In this document: piece by piece, positions 57,556 through 64,000 of the stretch
How positions within the stretch are numbered: the first letter of the stretch is position 1
Layout of the letters: each line of letters starts with the position of its first letter
Assembly (NCBI RefSeq): GCF_001905845.1
Contig: NZ_LIVZ01000010.1
Span: 186,001-250,000 of the forward strand
Direction: 5' to 3'
Length of the DNA stretch: 64,000 nt
From: Streptomyces sp. TSRI0107
GTDB taxonomy: Bacteria > Actinomycetota > Actinomycetes > Streptomycetales > Streptomycetaceae
Program-made: the position numbers and the translations under genes
The notes under the pieces: generated by a model
The model's database searches: none
Told to the model about the DNA's origin: nothing
What the model saw: the letters and a program-made list of their open reading frames with translations, nothing else

Positions 57556-58761
57556 ATGGCGGTCTGGGACGACCTGGTCGGGCAGGAGCGGGTGAGCGCG
57601 CAGCTGGAGGCCGCGGCTCGGGACGCCGACGCCCTGGTCACCGCGGTCGCGGCCGACGAGCCGCTGCCGGAGGCGTCGAAGATGACGCACGCGTGGCTGT
57701 TCACCGGCCCGCCGGGCGCCGGCCGGGCCCAGGCGGCGCGGGCGTTCGCGGCGGCCCTGCAGTGCGTGAGCCCCGACCGCGCGCTGGGCGGAGCCCCCGG
57801 CTGCGGCTTCTGCGACGGCTGCCACACGGCCCTGGTCGGCACGCACGCCGACGTCACCACGGTGGCCGCCGTCGGCACGCAGATCCTCGCCGAGGACATG
57901 CGGGACACCGTCCGCAAGTCGTTCACCTCGCCGGCGAACGGCCGCTGGCAGATCATCCTCGTCGAGGACGCCGAGCGCCTGAACGAGAAGTCGGCGAACG
58001 CCGTCCTCAAGGCCGTCGAGGAGCCCGCCCCCCGCACGGTCTGGCTGCTGTGCGCGCCCTCCATCGAGGACGTGCTGCCGACGATCCGCTCCCGCTGCCG
58101 GCACCTGAACCTGAGCACGCCGTCCGTGGACGCCGTCGCCGACATGCTGATCCGCCGGGAAGGCGTCGAGCCGGAGGTCGCCGCCGCGGCCGCGCGGGCC
58201 ACCCAGGGCCATGTCGACCGCGCCCGGCGCCTGGCCACCGACCCGGCCGCGCGGGAGCGCCGCGCCTCCGTGCTGAAGCTGCCGCTGCGCATCGACGACG
58301 TCGGAGGCGCGCTCAAGGCCGCACAGGAGCTGGTGGACGCGGCCGCGGAGGACGCCAAGCAGCTCGCCGAGGAGGTCGACGCCAAGGAGACCGAGGAGCT
58401 GAAGGCGGCCCTCGGAGCGGCCCAGGGCGGCCGGATGCCGCGCGGCACGGCAGGCGTGATGAAGGACCTGGAGGACAAGCAGAAGCGCCGCCGCACCCGC
58501 ACCCAGCGCGACAGCCTCGACCTCGCCCTGACCGACCTCACCGCCTTCTACCGCGACGTCCTCGCCCTCCAGCTCGGCTCCCGCGTCGCCCTCGCCAACA
58601 CCGACGCCGAGGACGCCCTGGAGCGGATCGCCCGCGGCAGCTCCCCGGAGACCACCCTGCGCCGGATCGAGGCGATCGCCGCCTGCCGGGACGCCCTGGA
58701 CCGCAACGTGGCGCCGCTGCTGGCGGTGGAGGCGATGACGATGGCACTGAGAGCGGGCTGA
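57556..58761 (+). CDS. holB: DNA polymerase III delta' subunit
   Basis: A 401-residue clamp-loader subunit (AAA+). The Walker A position reads GPPGAGRAQ with Arg for Lys, as expected of delta', which does not hydrolyse ATP. A zinc-type Cys cluster lies in APGCGFCDGCHTA. Sensor region ILVEDAERLNEKSANAVLKAVEEP and SRCRHLNL follow, then the C-terminal collar helices. ATG 57556. The 114-bp gap to tmk suggests one transcript. Confidence 0.93.
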   Translation: MAVWDDLVGQERVSAQLEAAARDADALVTAVAADEPLPEASKMTHAWLFTGPPGAGRAQAARAFAAALQCVSPDRALGGAPGCGFCDGCHTALVGTHADVTTVAAVGTQILAEDMRDTVRKSFTSPANGRWQIILVEDAERLNEKSANAVLKAVEEPAPRTVWLLCAPSIEDVLPTIRSRCRHLNLSTPSVDAVADMLIRREGVEPEVAAAAARATQGHVDRARRLATDPAARERRASVLKLPLRIDDVGGALKAAQELVDAAAEDAKQLAEEVDAKETEELKAALGAAQGGRMPRGTAGVMKDLEDKQKRRRTRTQRDSLDLALTDLTAFYRDVLALQLGSRVALANTDAEDALERIARGSSPETTLRRIEAIAACRDALDRNVAPLLAVEAMTMALRAG

Positions 58762-58781
58762 CGGACCGTATCGACGGGGTC

Positions 58782-58818
58782 CGTCGTCCGTCGAGGTACG
58801 TACGTCGTCCGTCGAGGT
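58782..58818. repeat. Direct repeat in the holB-lipoprotein gap
   Basis: CGTCGTCCGTCGAGGT occurs at 58782-58797 and 58803-58818 (period 21). Further CGTCG/CGACG motifs surround it. Confidence 0.6.
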
Positions 58819-58922
58819 TCGTCGTTCGACGGCGTCCCCCTTCCGTCGGACAACCACCACCCATCCGTGGCACGCCCGCCACACAGAGCGTACGAACGGT
58901 CGCGCAGGGTTACGCTCGCTGA

Positions 58923-60530
58923 ATGTACTCAAGGCGCCCCCACCGCAGGTCCAGGTCCAGGTCCCGAACCGGAGCCGTCCTCCTCGCCGCCGCCGCGCTG
59001 GTCGTCTCCGCCTGCAGCACCGGAAGTTCCACGAGCTCCGCCACCTCGGCGGCGCGGGCGGCACAGGCGGGCCAGGCCACGCTGACCGCCCTGCCGCGCG
59101 CCACCCCGGCCGCGCTCGCGCCGTACTACGCGCAGAAGCTCAGCTGGCGCGCCTGCGGTGCCCCCGGCTTCGAATGCGCCACCCTGCGCGCCCCACTCGA
59201 CTACGCCGCCCCCGGCGAGGGTGACGTCCGGCTCGCGGTGGCCCGCAAGAAGGCCACCGGGCCGGGTGAGCGGCTGGGCTCGCTGCTGGTGAACCCGGGC
59301 GGGCCGGGCGGCTCGGCGATCGGCTACCTCCAGAACTACGCGGCGCTCGGCTACCCGGAGGAGGTCCGCGCCCGCTACGACATGGTGGCCGTCGACCCCC
59401 GCGGGGTCGCCCGCAGCGAGCCCGTCGAATGCCTGGACGGGCCGGCCATGGACACGTACACGCAGACGGACACCACGCCCGACGACGAGCGGGAGCGCGC
59501 CGGACTGGTCGACGCGTACAAGAAGTTCGCCGAGGGATGCGGCGCGGACGCGCCGGAGCTGCTGCGGCACGTCTCCACCGTCGAGGCGGCGCGGGACATG
59601 GACATCCTGCGGGAGGTGCTGGGCGACGAGCAGCTGACGTACGTGGGGGCGTCGTACGGCACTCTCATCGGCGCGACGTACGCCGGGCTCTTCCCCGACC
59701 GGGCGGGCCGGCTGGTGCTGGACGGCGCGATGGATCCGTCGCTGTCCGCGCGCCGGCTGAACGTCGACCAGACGGCGGGCTTCGAGACCGCGTTCCAGGC
59801 GTTCGCGAAGGACTGCGTACGGCAGCCCGACTGCCCCCTCGGCGAGCCCGGCACCCCGCCCGAGCAGGTCGGCAAGAACCTGAAGGCGTTCTTCGGCCGG
59901 CTGGACGCGAAGCCGGTCCCCACCAGTGACCCGGACGGGCGTGAACTCGGCGAGTCGCTGGCCACCACCGGTGTGATCGCGGCGATGTACGACGAGACGG
60001 CCTGGCCGCAGCTGCGCGAGGCGCTGACCTCGGCGATGAACGAGAACGACGGCACAGGCCTGCTGGCCCTGTCCGACAGCTACTACGAGCGCGACGCGGA
60101 CGGCGCCTACTCGAACCTGATGTCCGCCAACGCCGCCGTGAACTGCCTCGACCTGCCGCCCGCCTTCACCGGCCCCGACGACGTCCGCAACTCGCTGCCC
60201 GAGTTCGAGAAGGCGTCCCCGGTCTTCGGCGAGGGCCTGGCGTGGGCCGCGCTGAACTGCACGTACTGGCCGGTGGCCCCCGCCGGTGAGGCCCACCGCA
60301 TCGAGGCGCCGGGCGCCAAGCCGATCGTCGTCGTCGGCACCACCCGCGACCCGGCGACCCCCTACCCCTGGGCCCAGGCCCTCGCCGGCCAGCTCTCCTC
60401 CGGCCGCCTCCTCACCTACGACGGCGACGGCCACACCGCCTACGGCCGCGGCAGCGACTGCATCGACAGCACGATCAACGCCTACCTCCTGCGCGGCACC
60501 CCGCCCGCCGACGGGAAGCGCTGCTCATAA
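58923..60530 (+). CDS. Secreted alpha/beta-hydrolase lipoprotein, tripeptidyl aminopeptidase-like
   Basis: A 535-residue secreted protease/hydrolase. Signal peptide with an Arg-rich start and lipobox VSAC (about residue 31). NPGGPGGSA forms the oxyanion region, GASYGT the nucleophile elbow (Ser), TTRDPATPY the Asp and GDGHTAYG the catalytic His. It belongs to the S. lividans Slp/tripeptidyl aminopeptidase family, which removes tripeptides outside the cell. ATG 58923. Confidence 0.93.
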   Translation: MYSRRPHRRSRSRSRTGAVLLAAAALVVSACSTGSSTSSATSAARAAQAGQATLTALPRATPAALAPYYAQKLSWRACGAPGFECATLRAPLDYAAPGEGDVRLAVARKKATGPGERLGSLLVNPGGPGGSAIGYLQNYAALGYPEEVRARYDMVAVDPRGVARSEPVECLDGPAMDTYTQTDTTPDDERERAGLVDAYKKFAEGCGADAPELLRHVSTVEAARDMDILREVLGDEQLTYVGASYGTLIGATYAGLFPDRAGRLVLDGAMDPSLSARRLNVDQTAGFETAFQAFAKDCVRQPDCPLGEPGTPPEQVGKNLKAFFGRLDAKPVPTSDPDGRELGESLATTGVIAAMYDETAWPQLREALTSAMNENDGTGLLALSDSYYERDADGAYSNLMSANAAVNCLDLPPAFTGPDDVRNSLPEFEKASPVFGEGLAWAALNCTYWPVAPAGEAHRIEAPGAKPIVVVGTTRDPATPYPWAQALAGQLSSGRLLTYDGDGHTAYGRGSDCIDSTINAYLLRGTPPADGKRCS

Positions 60531-60648
60531 CACCGCACGGCCCTCCCCACCGGCCCCGGCGCCCCCGCCCCGGGGCTGGTGCGAAGCACCCCCGGAAACT
60601 GTGTAGACTTACCGACGTCGCCGATCGCACCATAGTGCGGGCGACGCG

Positions 60649-60722
60649 CCGCTTTAGCTCAGATGGCCAGAGCAACGCACTCGTAATGCGTAGGTCTCGG
60701 GTTCGAATCCCGAAAGCGGCTC
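60649..60722 (+). tRNA. tRNA-Thr(CGT)
   Basis: A 74-nt cloverleaf: acceptor GCCGCTT with AAGCGGC, D-arm GCTC...GAGC, anticodon stem ACGCA/TGCGT around CTCGTAA, T-arm TTCGAAT. Anticodon CGT reads ACG (Thr). CCA not encoded. The 3' end faces the deoxysugar genes. Confidence 0.97.
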
Positions 60723-60726
60723 TGAA

Positions 60727-60763
60727 AAACCCCAGGCCACGTGTCCATTGGCCTGGGGTTTTC
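60727..60763. terminator. Terminator between tRNA-Thr and the deoxysugar operon
   Basis: A perfect 14-bp stem (60727-60740 with 60750-60763), AAAA-ended on one side and TTTT on the other, so it works for tRNA-Thr on plus and for the methyltransferase gene on minus. Confidence 0.9.
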
Positions 60764-60767
60764 TCGT

Positions 60768-62009
60768 TCAGAGGACGCGAACCTCCGGCACATACGTGAT
60801 CCACTTGCCGCCCGCCGCGCGGAACGCGGTCTCCTTCGCCATGATCTCCTCCGCGTGGTTCCAGGCGAAGAGGAGCGCGTAGTCGGGGTACGGGGCGGTG
60901 AAGTCGGAGGCCGGGTGGACGGGGAGGCGGGCGCCCGGGGTGAGGCGGCCCTGTTTGGCGGGGGTGGTGTCGTGGACCCGGGAGATCAGGGCCGGGGTCA
61001 GGTCGCAGTAGTTGGTGACCGTCGCGCTCTTCGCGGTGGCGCCGTACGCCACGACCGACGCGCCCTCCGCGCGGAGGCGGGTCAGGAGGGCGTGGAGGTC
61101 GGCGCGGACGCCGTCGACGCGGGTCGCGAAGGATTCGAGGGTCTTCAGGTCGTGGAGGGCGGTTCCTTCTTCCTCCGCCAGCAGGGCCGCCACTGCCGGG
61201 GACGGGGTGCGGGTGCCCGTGCGGGACAGGGTGTAGCGGACCTCGCCGCCGTGCACGGGAAGGCGTTCGACGTCGACCAGGTCGAAGCCGTGGCGGCGGG
61301 CCAGGGCGCGGACCGAGCGGGCGGTGAAGAAGTAGAAGTGCTCGTCGTAGATCTGGTCGAAGGAGGTGCGGTCGACGATGTCGCCCAGGTACGGGTCCTC
61401 GAAGACGAACACGCCCGTCGGCTTCAGGATCGCGTCCAGGCCGCGGAACACCGAGTCCAGGTAGGGGATGTGGCAGAGGGTGTTCGCGGCGTAGACGACG
61501 TCCGCGCGGCCTTCCGTCGCCGCGATGTCCCTCGCCGTGTCCTCCTCGAAGAACGCCGTGCGGACGCGTACGCCCTTGCCGCGCGCCAGTTCCGCCACCC
61601 CGCCGGACGGCTCCACGCCCAGGTGCCGTACGCCCGCCTCGCTGACGGTGCGCAGCATCACGCCGTCGTTGCAGCCCAGTTCGACGGCGAAGGCGTCGTC
61701 GCCGCGCAGTTCCGTCGCGAGGAGCCGGCGGGCCGTTTCCGTGAAGTGGGCGCGCATGACCGAGGAGCCGGACGAGCGGTACGGGTAGTCCTCGCGGAAC
61801 ATGCGGTCGCGCGGGACCTCCTCCAGCAGCTGCACCATGGCGCAGTCGCCGCACACGCCGACACGGAGGTGGAAGAAGAACTCCTCCGCCGGGTCGTCGG
61901 GGAGGCGGAAGGCGTCGGAGAGCGGCTGCCGGCCCAGGTCGAGGAACGGGGTCAGCGGGCCCGAGCAGACGCGGCAGACGTGGGGCACGGTCGTCGTGGT
62001 GGTGGTCAT
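60768..62009 (-). CDS. NDP-sugar C-methyltransferase
   Basis: A 413-residue class I methyltransferase of the sugar C-methyltransferase type (TylCIII/NovU-like). The N-terminal zinc module has C12, C15, C53 and C56 (CRVCSG and CGDC). The SAM site is VELGCNDGVMLRTVSEAGV, and the C-terminal Rossmann-like part includes VVAYGATAKSATVTNYCDL. It would add a methyl to C3 (or C5) of a keto-deoxysugar. Ends right at the terminator by tRNA-Thr. Only 6 bp after the epimerase gene. Confidence 0.93.
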   Translation of the reverse strand: MTTTTTTVPHVCRVCSGPLTPFLDLGRQPLSDAFRLPDDPAEEFFFHLRVGVCGDCAMVQLLEEVPRDRMFREDYPYRSSGSSVMRAHFTETARRLLATELRGDDAFAVELGCNDGVMLRTVSEAGVRHLGVEPSGGVAELARGKGVRVRTAFFEEDTARDIAATEGRADVVYAANTLCHIPYLDSVFRGLDAILKPTGVFVFEDPYLGDIVDRTSFDQIYDEHFYFFTARSVRALARRHGFDLVDVERLPVHGGEVRYTLSRTGTRTPSPAVAALLAEEEGTALHDLKTLESFATRVDGVRADLHALLTRLRAEGASVVAYGATAKSATVTNYCDLTPALISRVHDTTPAKQGRLTPGARLPVHPASDFTAPYPDYALLFAWNHAEEIMAKETAFRAAGGKWITYVPEVRVL

Positions 62010-62015
62010 CGCAGT

Positions 62016-62603
62016 TCAGCGTCCTGAGTGATCGAGGGATTCCTGGAAGCGGGGCAGTACGCCCGCCTCCTCCGCCTCCGCCAGCGTCATCGCCCGGCGG
62101 TCGCGGTCCGAGAGGATCGGGTTCGGGGGGAGGGGGAGTGCCAGCGCCGGGTCGTGGACCGAGACGGCCAGTTCGCGTTCCGCGTCGTAGCCCTGGGAGA
62201 GCAGGTACGACATCACGCTGCCGTCGCGCAGCGAGACGAAGGCGTGGCCGACGCCCTCGGGGATGTACAGCGCGCGGGAGGTCCGCTGGTCGAGCCGGAC
62301 GGAGTCCCGGGCGCCGAAGGTCGGCGAGCCGACGCGCAGGTCGACGACGATGTCCAGCACCTCGCCGTGCGGGCAGCAGACGTACTTGGCGGTGCCCGGC
62401 GTGCCGGTCGTGAAGTGGACGCCGCGGACGACGTCGCGGCGGGAGACGCTGTGGCTGGCCTGGGCCACCGGGAACAAGCCGGTTCCCACCGCCGACTCGA
62501 AGTGCGGCAGCTGGAACTGCGAGGTGAACGTGCCCCGCTCGTCCGGGAACACCTGCGGGGTGAACTCCAGTACCCCGCGCACCGCCAGCTCGCGTGTCCT
62601 CAC
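62016..62603 (-). CDS. dTDP-4-keto-6-deoxyhexose 3,5-epimerase
   Basis: A 195-residue RmlC-type cupin epimerase. It has H63 in DVVRGVHFTT as the catalytic His and the binding-site segments CPHGEVLDIVVDLRVGSPTFG and YIPEGVGHAFVSL. It inverts C3/C5 of the keto-sugar, usually giving L-sugars. GTG 62603 overlaps the aminotransferase stop by 4 nt. Same operon as the methyltransferase and aminotransferase. Confidence 0.93.
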   Translation of the reverse strand: MRTRELAVRGVLEFTPQVFPDERGTFTSQFQLPHFESAVGTGLFPVAQASHSVSRRDVVRGVHFTTGTPGTAKYVCCPHGEVLDIVVDLRVGSPTFGARDSVRLDQRTSRALYIPEGVGHAFVSLRDGSVMSYLLSQGYDAERELAVSVHDPALALPLPPNPILSDRDRRAMTLAEAEEAGVLPRFQESLDHSGR

Positions 62604-63712
62604 AGCTTCCCCAGGACGTCGAGGAGTTCGCCGATCACCCGGTCCTGGTCCGCGCCCGTGAGGGACGGGTACATGGGCAGCGAGAAGATCTCGTCGGCCA
62701 GCCGCTCCGTGACCGGCAGGGAGCCGCGCGGGACGCCGAGGTGGGCGAAGCCGGTCATGGTGTGCACCGGCCAGCGGTAGCTGATGTTCAGGGAGATGCC
62801 GCGTTCCGCCATGAGCCGCAGGACGTCGTCGCGGTGGGGGTGGCGTACGACGTAGACGTAGTAGACGTGCTCGTTGCCGGGGGTGGTGCGGGGCAGGGTC
62901 AGGCCGGGGGCGTCGGCCAGCGCCTTCTCGTAGCGGCGGGCCACGCGGCGGCGGGCCTCGACGTACCCGTCCAGGCGGGTCAGCTTGCGGCGCAGGATCT
63001 CCGCCTGCACCTCGTCGAGGCGGCTGTTGTGGCCGGGGGTCTCGACGACGTGGTACTGCTCAGCCATGCCGTAGTAGCGCGACCGGCGCAGGGCCCCGTC
63101 GACGCCGGGGTCGGACGTCAGGACCGCGCCGGCGTCGCCGTACGCGCCCAGCACCTTCGTCGGGTAGAAGGAGAAGGCCGCCGCCCGTCCGAACGTGCCC
63201 GCGAGGCGGCCGTGCCGGCGGGCCCCGTGGGCCTGCGCGCAGTCCTCGAGGACGGGCAGCCCGTGCGCCTCGGCCACCGCCGTCAGGGGGTCCATGTCCA
63301 CGCACTGGCCGTAGAGGTGGACGGGGAGCAGGCAGCGGGTGCGGTCGGTGATCGCGTCGGCGACCAGGGTGGTGTCCATGAGGTGGTCGTCCACGCGGAC
63401 GTCGACGAAGACGGGGGTCGCGCCCACCGCGTCGATGGCCACCACGGTCGGCGCGGCGGTGTTGGACACCGTGATCACCTCGTCGCCGGGGCCCACGCCG
63501 AGGGCCTGGAGGGCGAGCTTCACCGCGTTGGTGCCGTTGTCGACGCCGACGCAGTGCGCGGTGCCGTGGTACGCCGCGAACTCCTCCTCGAAGCCGCGCA
63601 CACTCGGGCCGAGCACCAGGCGCCGGGAGCGGAACACCGTGTCCACGGCGTCCAGCAGGTCCGTGCGTTCGGCCTCGTACTCGCGGAGGTAGTCCCAGAC
63701 GTACATCGTCAT
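62600..63712 (-). CDS. DegT/DnrJ/EryC1 sugar aminotransferase
   Basis: A 370-residue PLP enzyme. K186 in SFYPTKVLGAYGDAG is the Schiff-base Lys; NGTNAVKLALQALG holds the phosphate/PLP region and VLEDCAQAHGAR the Asp that binds PLP nitrogen. It transfers an amino group onto a keto-NDP-sugar, consistent with an aminodeoxysugar pathway. ATG 63712 overlaps the upstream gene's stop by 4 nt. Confidence 0.93.
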   Translation of the reverse strand: MTMYVWDYLREYEAERTDLLDAVDTVFRSRRLVLGPSVRGFEEEFAAYHGTAHCVGVDNGTNAVKLALQALGVGPGDEVITVSNTAAPTVVAIDAVGATPVFVDVRVDDHLMDTTLVADAITDRTRCLLPVHLYGQCVDMDPLTAVAEAHGLPVLEDCAQAHGARRHGRLAGTFGRAAAFSFYPTKVLGAYGDAGAVLTSDPGVDGALRRSRYYGMAEQYHVVETPGHNSRLDEVQAEILRRKLTRLDGYVEARRRVARRYEKALADAPGLTLPRTTPGNEHVYYVYVVRHPHRDDVLRLMAERGISLNISYRWPVHTMTGFAHLGVPRGSLPVTERLADEIFSLPMYPSLTGADQDRVIGELLDVLGKL

Positions 63713-64000
63713 GACGGTTCCTTCTCGGTCTTCTTCGGCTGCTCGTTCTCAAGCCGCTCGTTCTTCAGCTGCTCGTTCTTCAGCTGCGCGATGGTGTGGT
63801 CCAGGGCGGTGCGCAGGTCCGTCGCCGGGTGCCAGCCGGTGCGCGCGGAGAACGGGGCGACGTCCGCGCGGACGTGGCGGAAGTCGGCGGCCGTCGCGTA
63901 GGCGGGCGGGTCGACCCGGACGACCGGGACCGGGGGGCGGCCGGTGTGGTGGGAGACCCGTTCGGCGATCGCGTGCAGCACGTCCCCGAGGGGGACGCCG
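63709..64000 (-). CDS. C-terminal end of an NAD-dependent sugar epimerase/dehydratase (partial)
   Basis: The frame stays open to the window's end on minus, so the start lies beyond 64000. VSHHTGRPPVPVVRVDPP, ADFRHVRADVAPFSARTGWHP and DLRTALDHTIAQL have the look of the C-terminal substrate-binding part of SDR sugar epimerases. The last ~25 residues are a Lys/Glu/Asn tail with LKNEQ/LKNER repeats. First gene of the visible sugar operon. Confidence 0.75.
   Translation of the reverse strand, partial: GVPLGDVLHAIAERVSHHTGRPPVPVVRVDPPAYATAADFRHVRADVAPFSARTGWHPATDLRTALDHTIAQLKNEQLKNERLENEQPKKTEKEPS

Overview
The window looks like Streptomyces chromosome. It has very high GC coding with G/C-rich third positions, many GTG (and one TTG) starts, wblA, bldG and Crp regulators, a 6C RNA, and a reduced Tad locus. 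From about 3.8 kb to 60.5 kb the gene order is the core block known from S. coelicolor (wblA to topA/tmk). Much of it is also recognisable in Mycobacterium tuberculosis (ponA2-whiB4-ArsA pair-RidA-MBL-crp-nth-NUDIX-marP-ephE-acs, then HAD-6C-ssd-tad-helicase, topA, holB). These synteny statements come from memory, not from a search.

1-3.8 kb is the right end of an integrative element of the AICE/pSAM2 type: the end of an unknown gene, a P-loop replication-type ATPase, a 210-bp iteron-like array of TGCGTCACC nonamers, an excisionase and a tyrosine integrase. The integrase abuts the 3' end of a tRNA-Pro(CGG) gene, the likely attachment site. The rest of the element lies left of the window.

3.8-24.7 kb is housekeeping and envelope: Pr6Pr membrane protein, metallophosphoesterase, YqeY, PonA2-like penicillin-binding protein, wblA, two ArsA/Get3-like ATPases, DUF4177, RidA, NUDIX, MBL hydrolase, crp with a matching operator, nth with a lysine-rich tail, CoA-type NUDIX, MarP-like protease, EphE-like hydrolase, holin-like membrane protein, nhaA and acs. 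24.9-32.6 kb holds an ECF sigma factor with its partner, a SulP-carbonic anhydrase fusion, a lipoprotein deacetylase, a CooC/ParA-like ATPase and a degenerate Fic-like protein.

32.6-43 kb is the developmental/pilus block. A HAD phosphatase and a 6C RNA are followed by three DnaA-box-like 9-mers. Next comes a tightly overlapping ssd-tadA-tadB-tadC operon with a DUF4244 pilin-like protein and two TadE-like proteins. A MrfA/Hrq1-type helicase runs in from the opposite strand, and bldG with its anti-sigma partner follows. 43-60.5 kb carries the proton pyrophosphatase, a lipoprotein, an RNA/protein-methyltransferase-like gene, a Ser/Thr kinase, topA, an unusual MFS-thymidylate kinase-charged helix fusion, holB and a secreted tripeptidyl-aminopeptidase-like lipoprotein.

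After a tRNA-Thr(CGT) at 60.65 kb the content changes to deoxysugar biosynthesis on the minus strand (C-methyltransferase, 3,5-epimerase, sugar aminotransferase, start of an epimerase/dehydratase). This is probably the edge of an accessory glycosylation or specialised-metabolite cluster. Intrinsic terminators are frequent and several are perfect hairpins.
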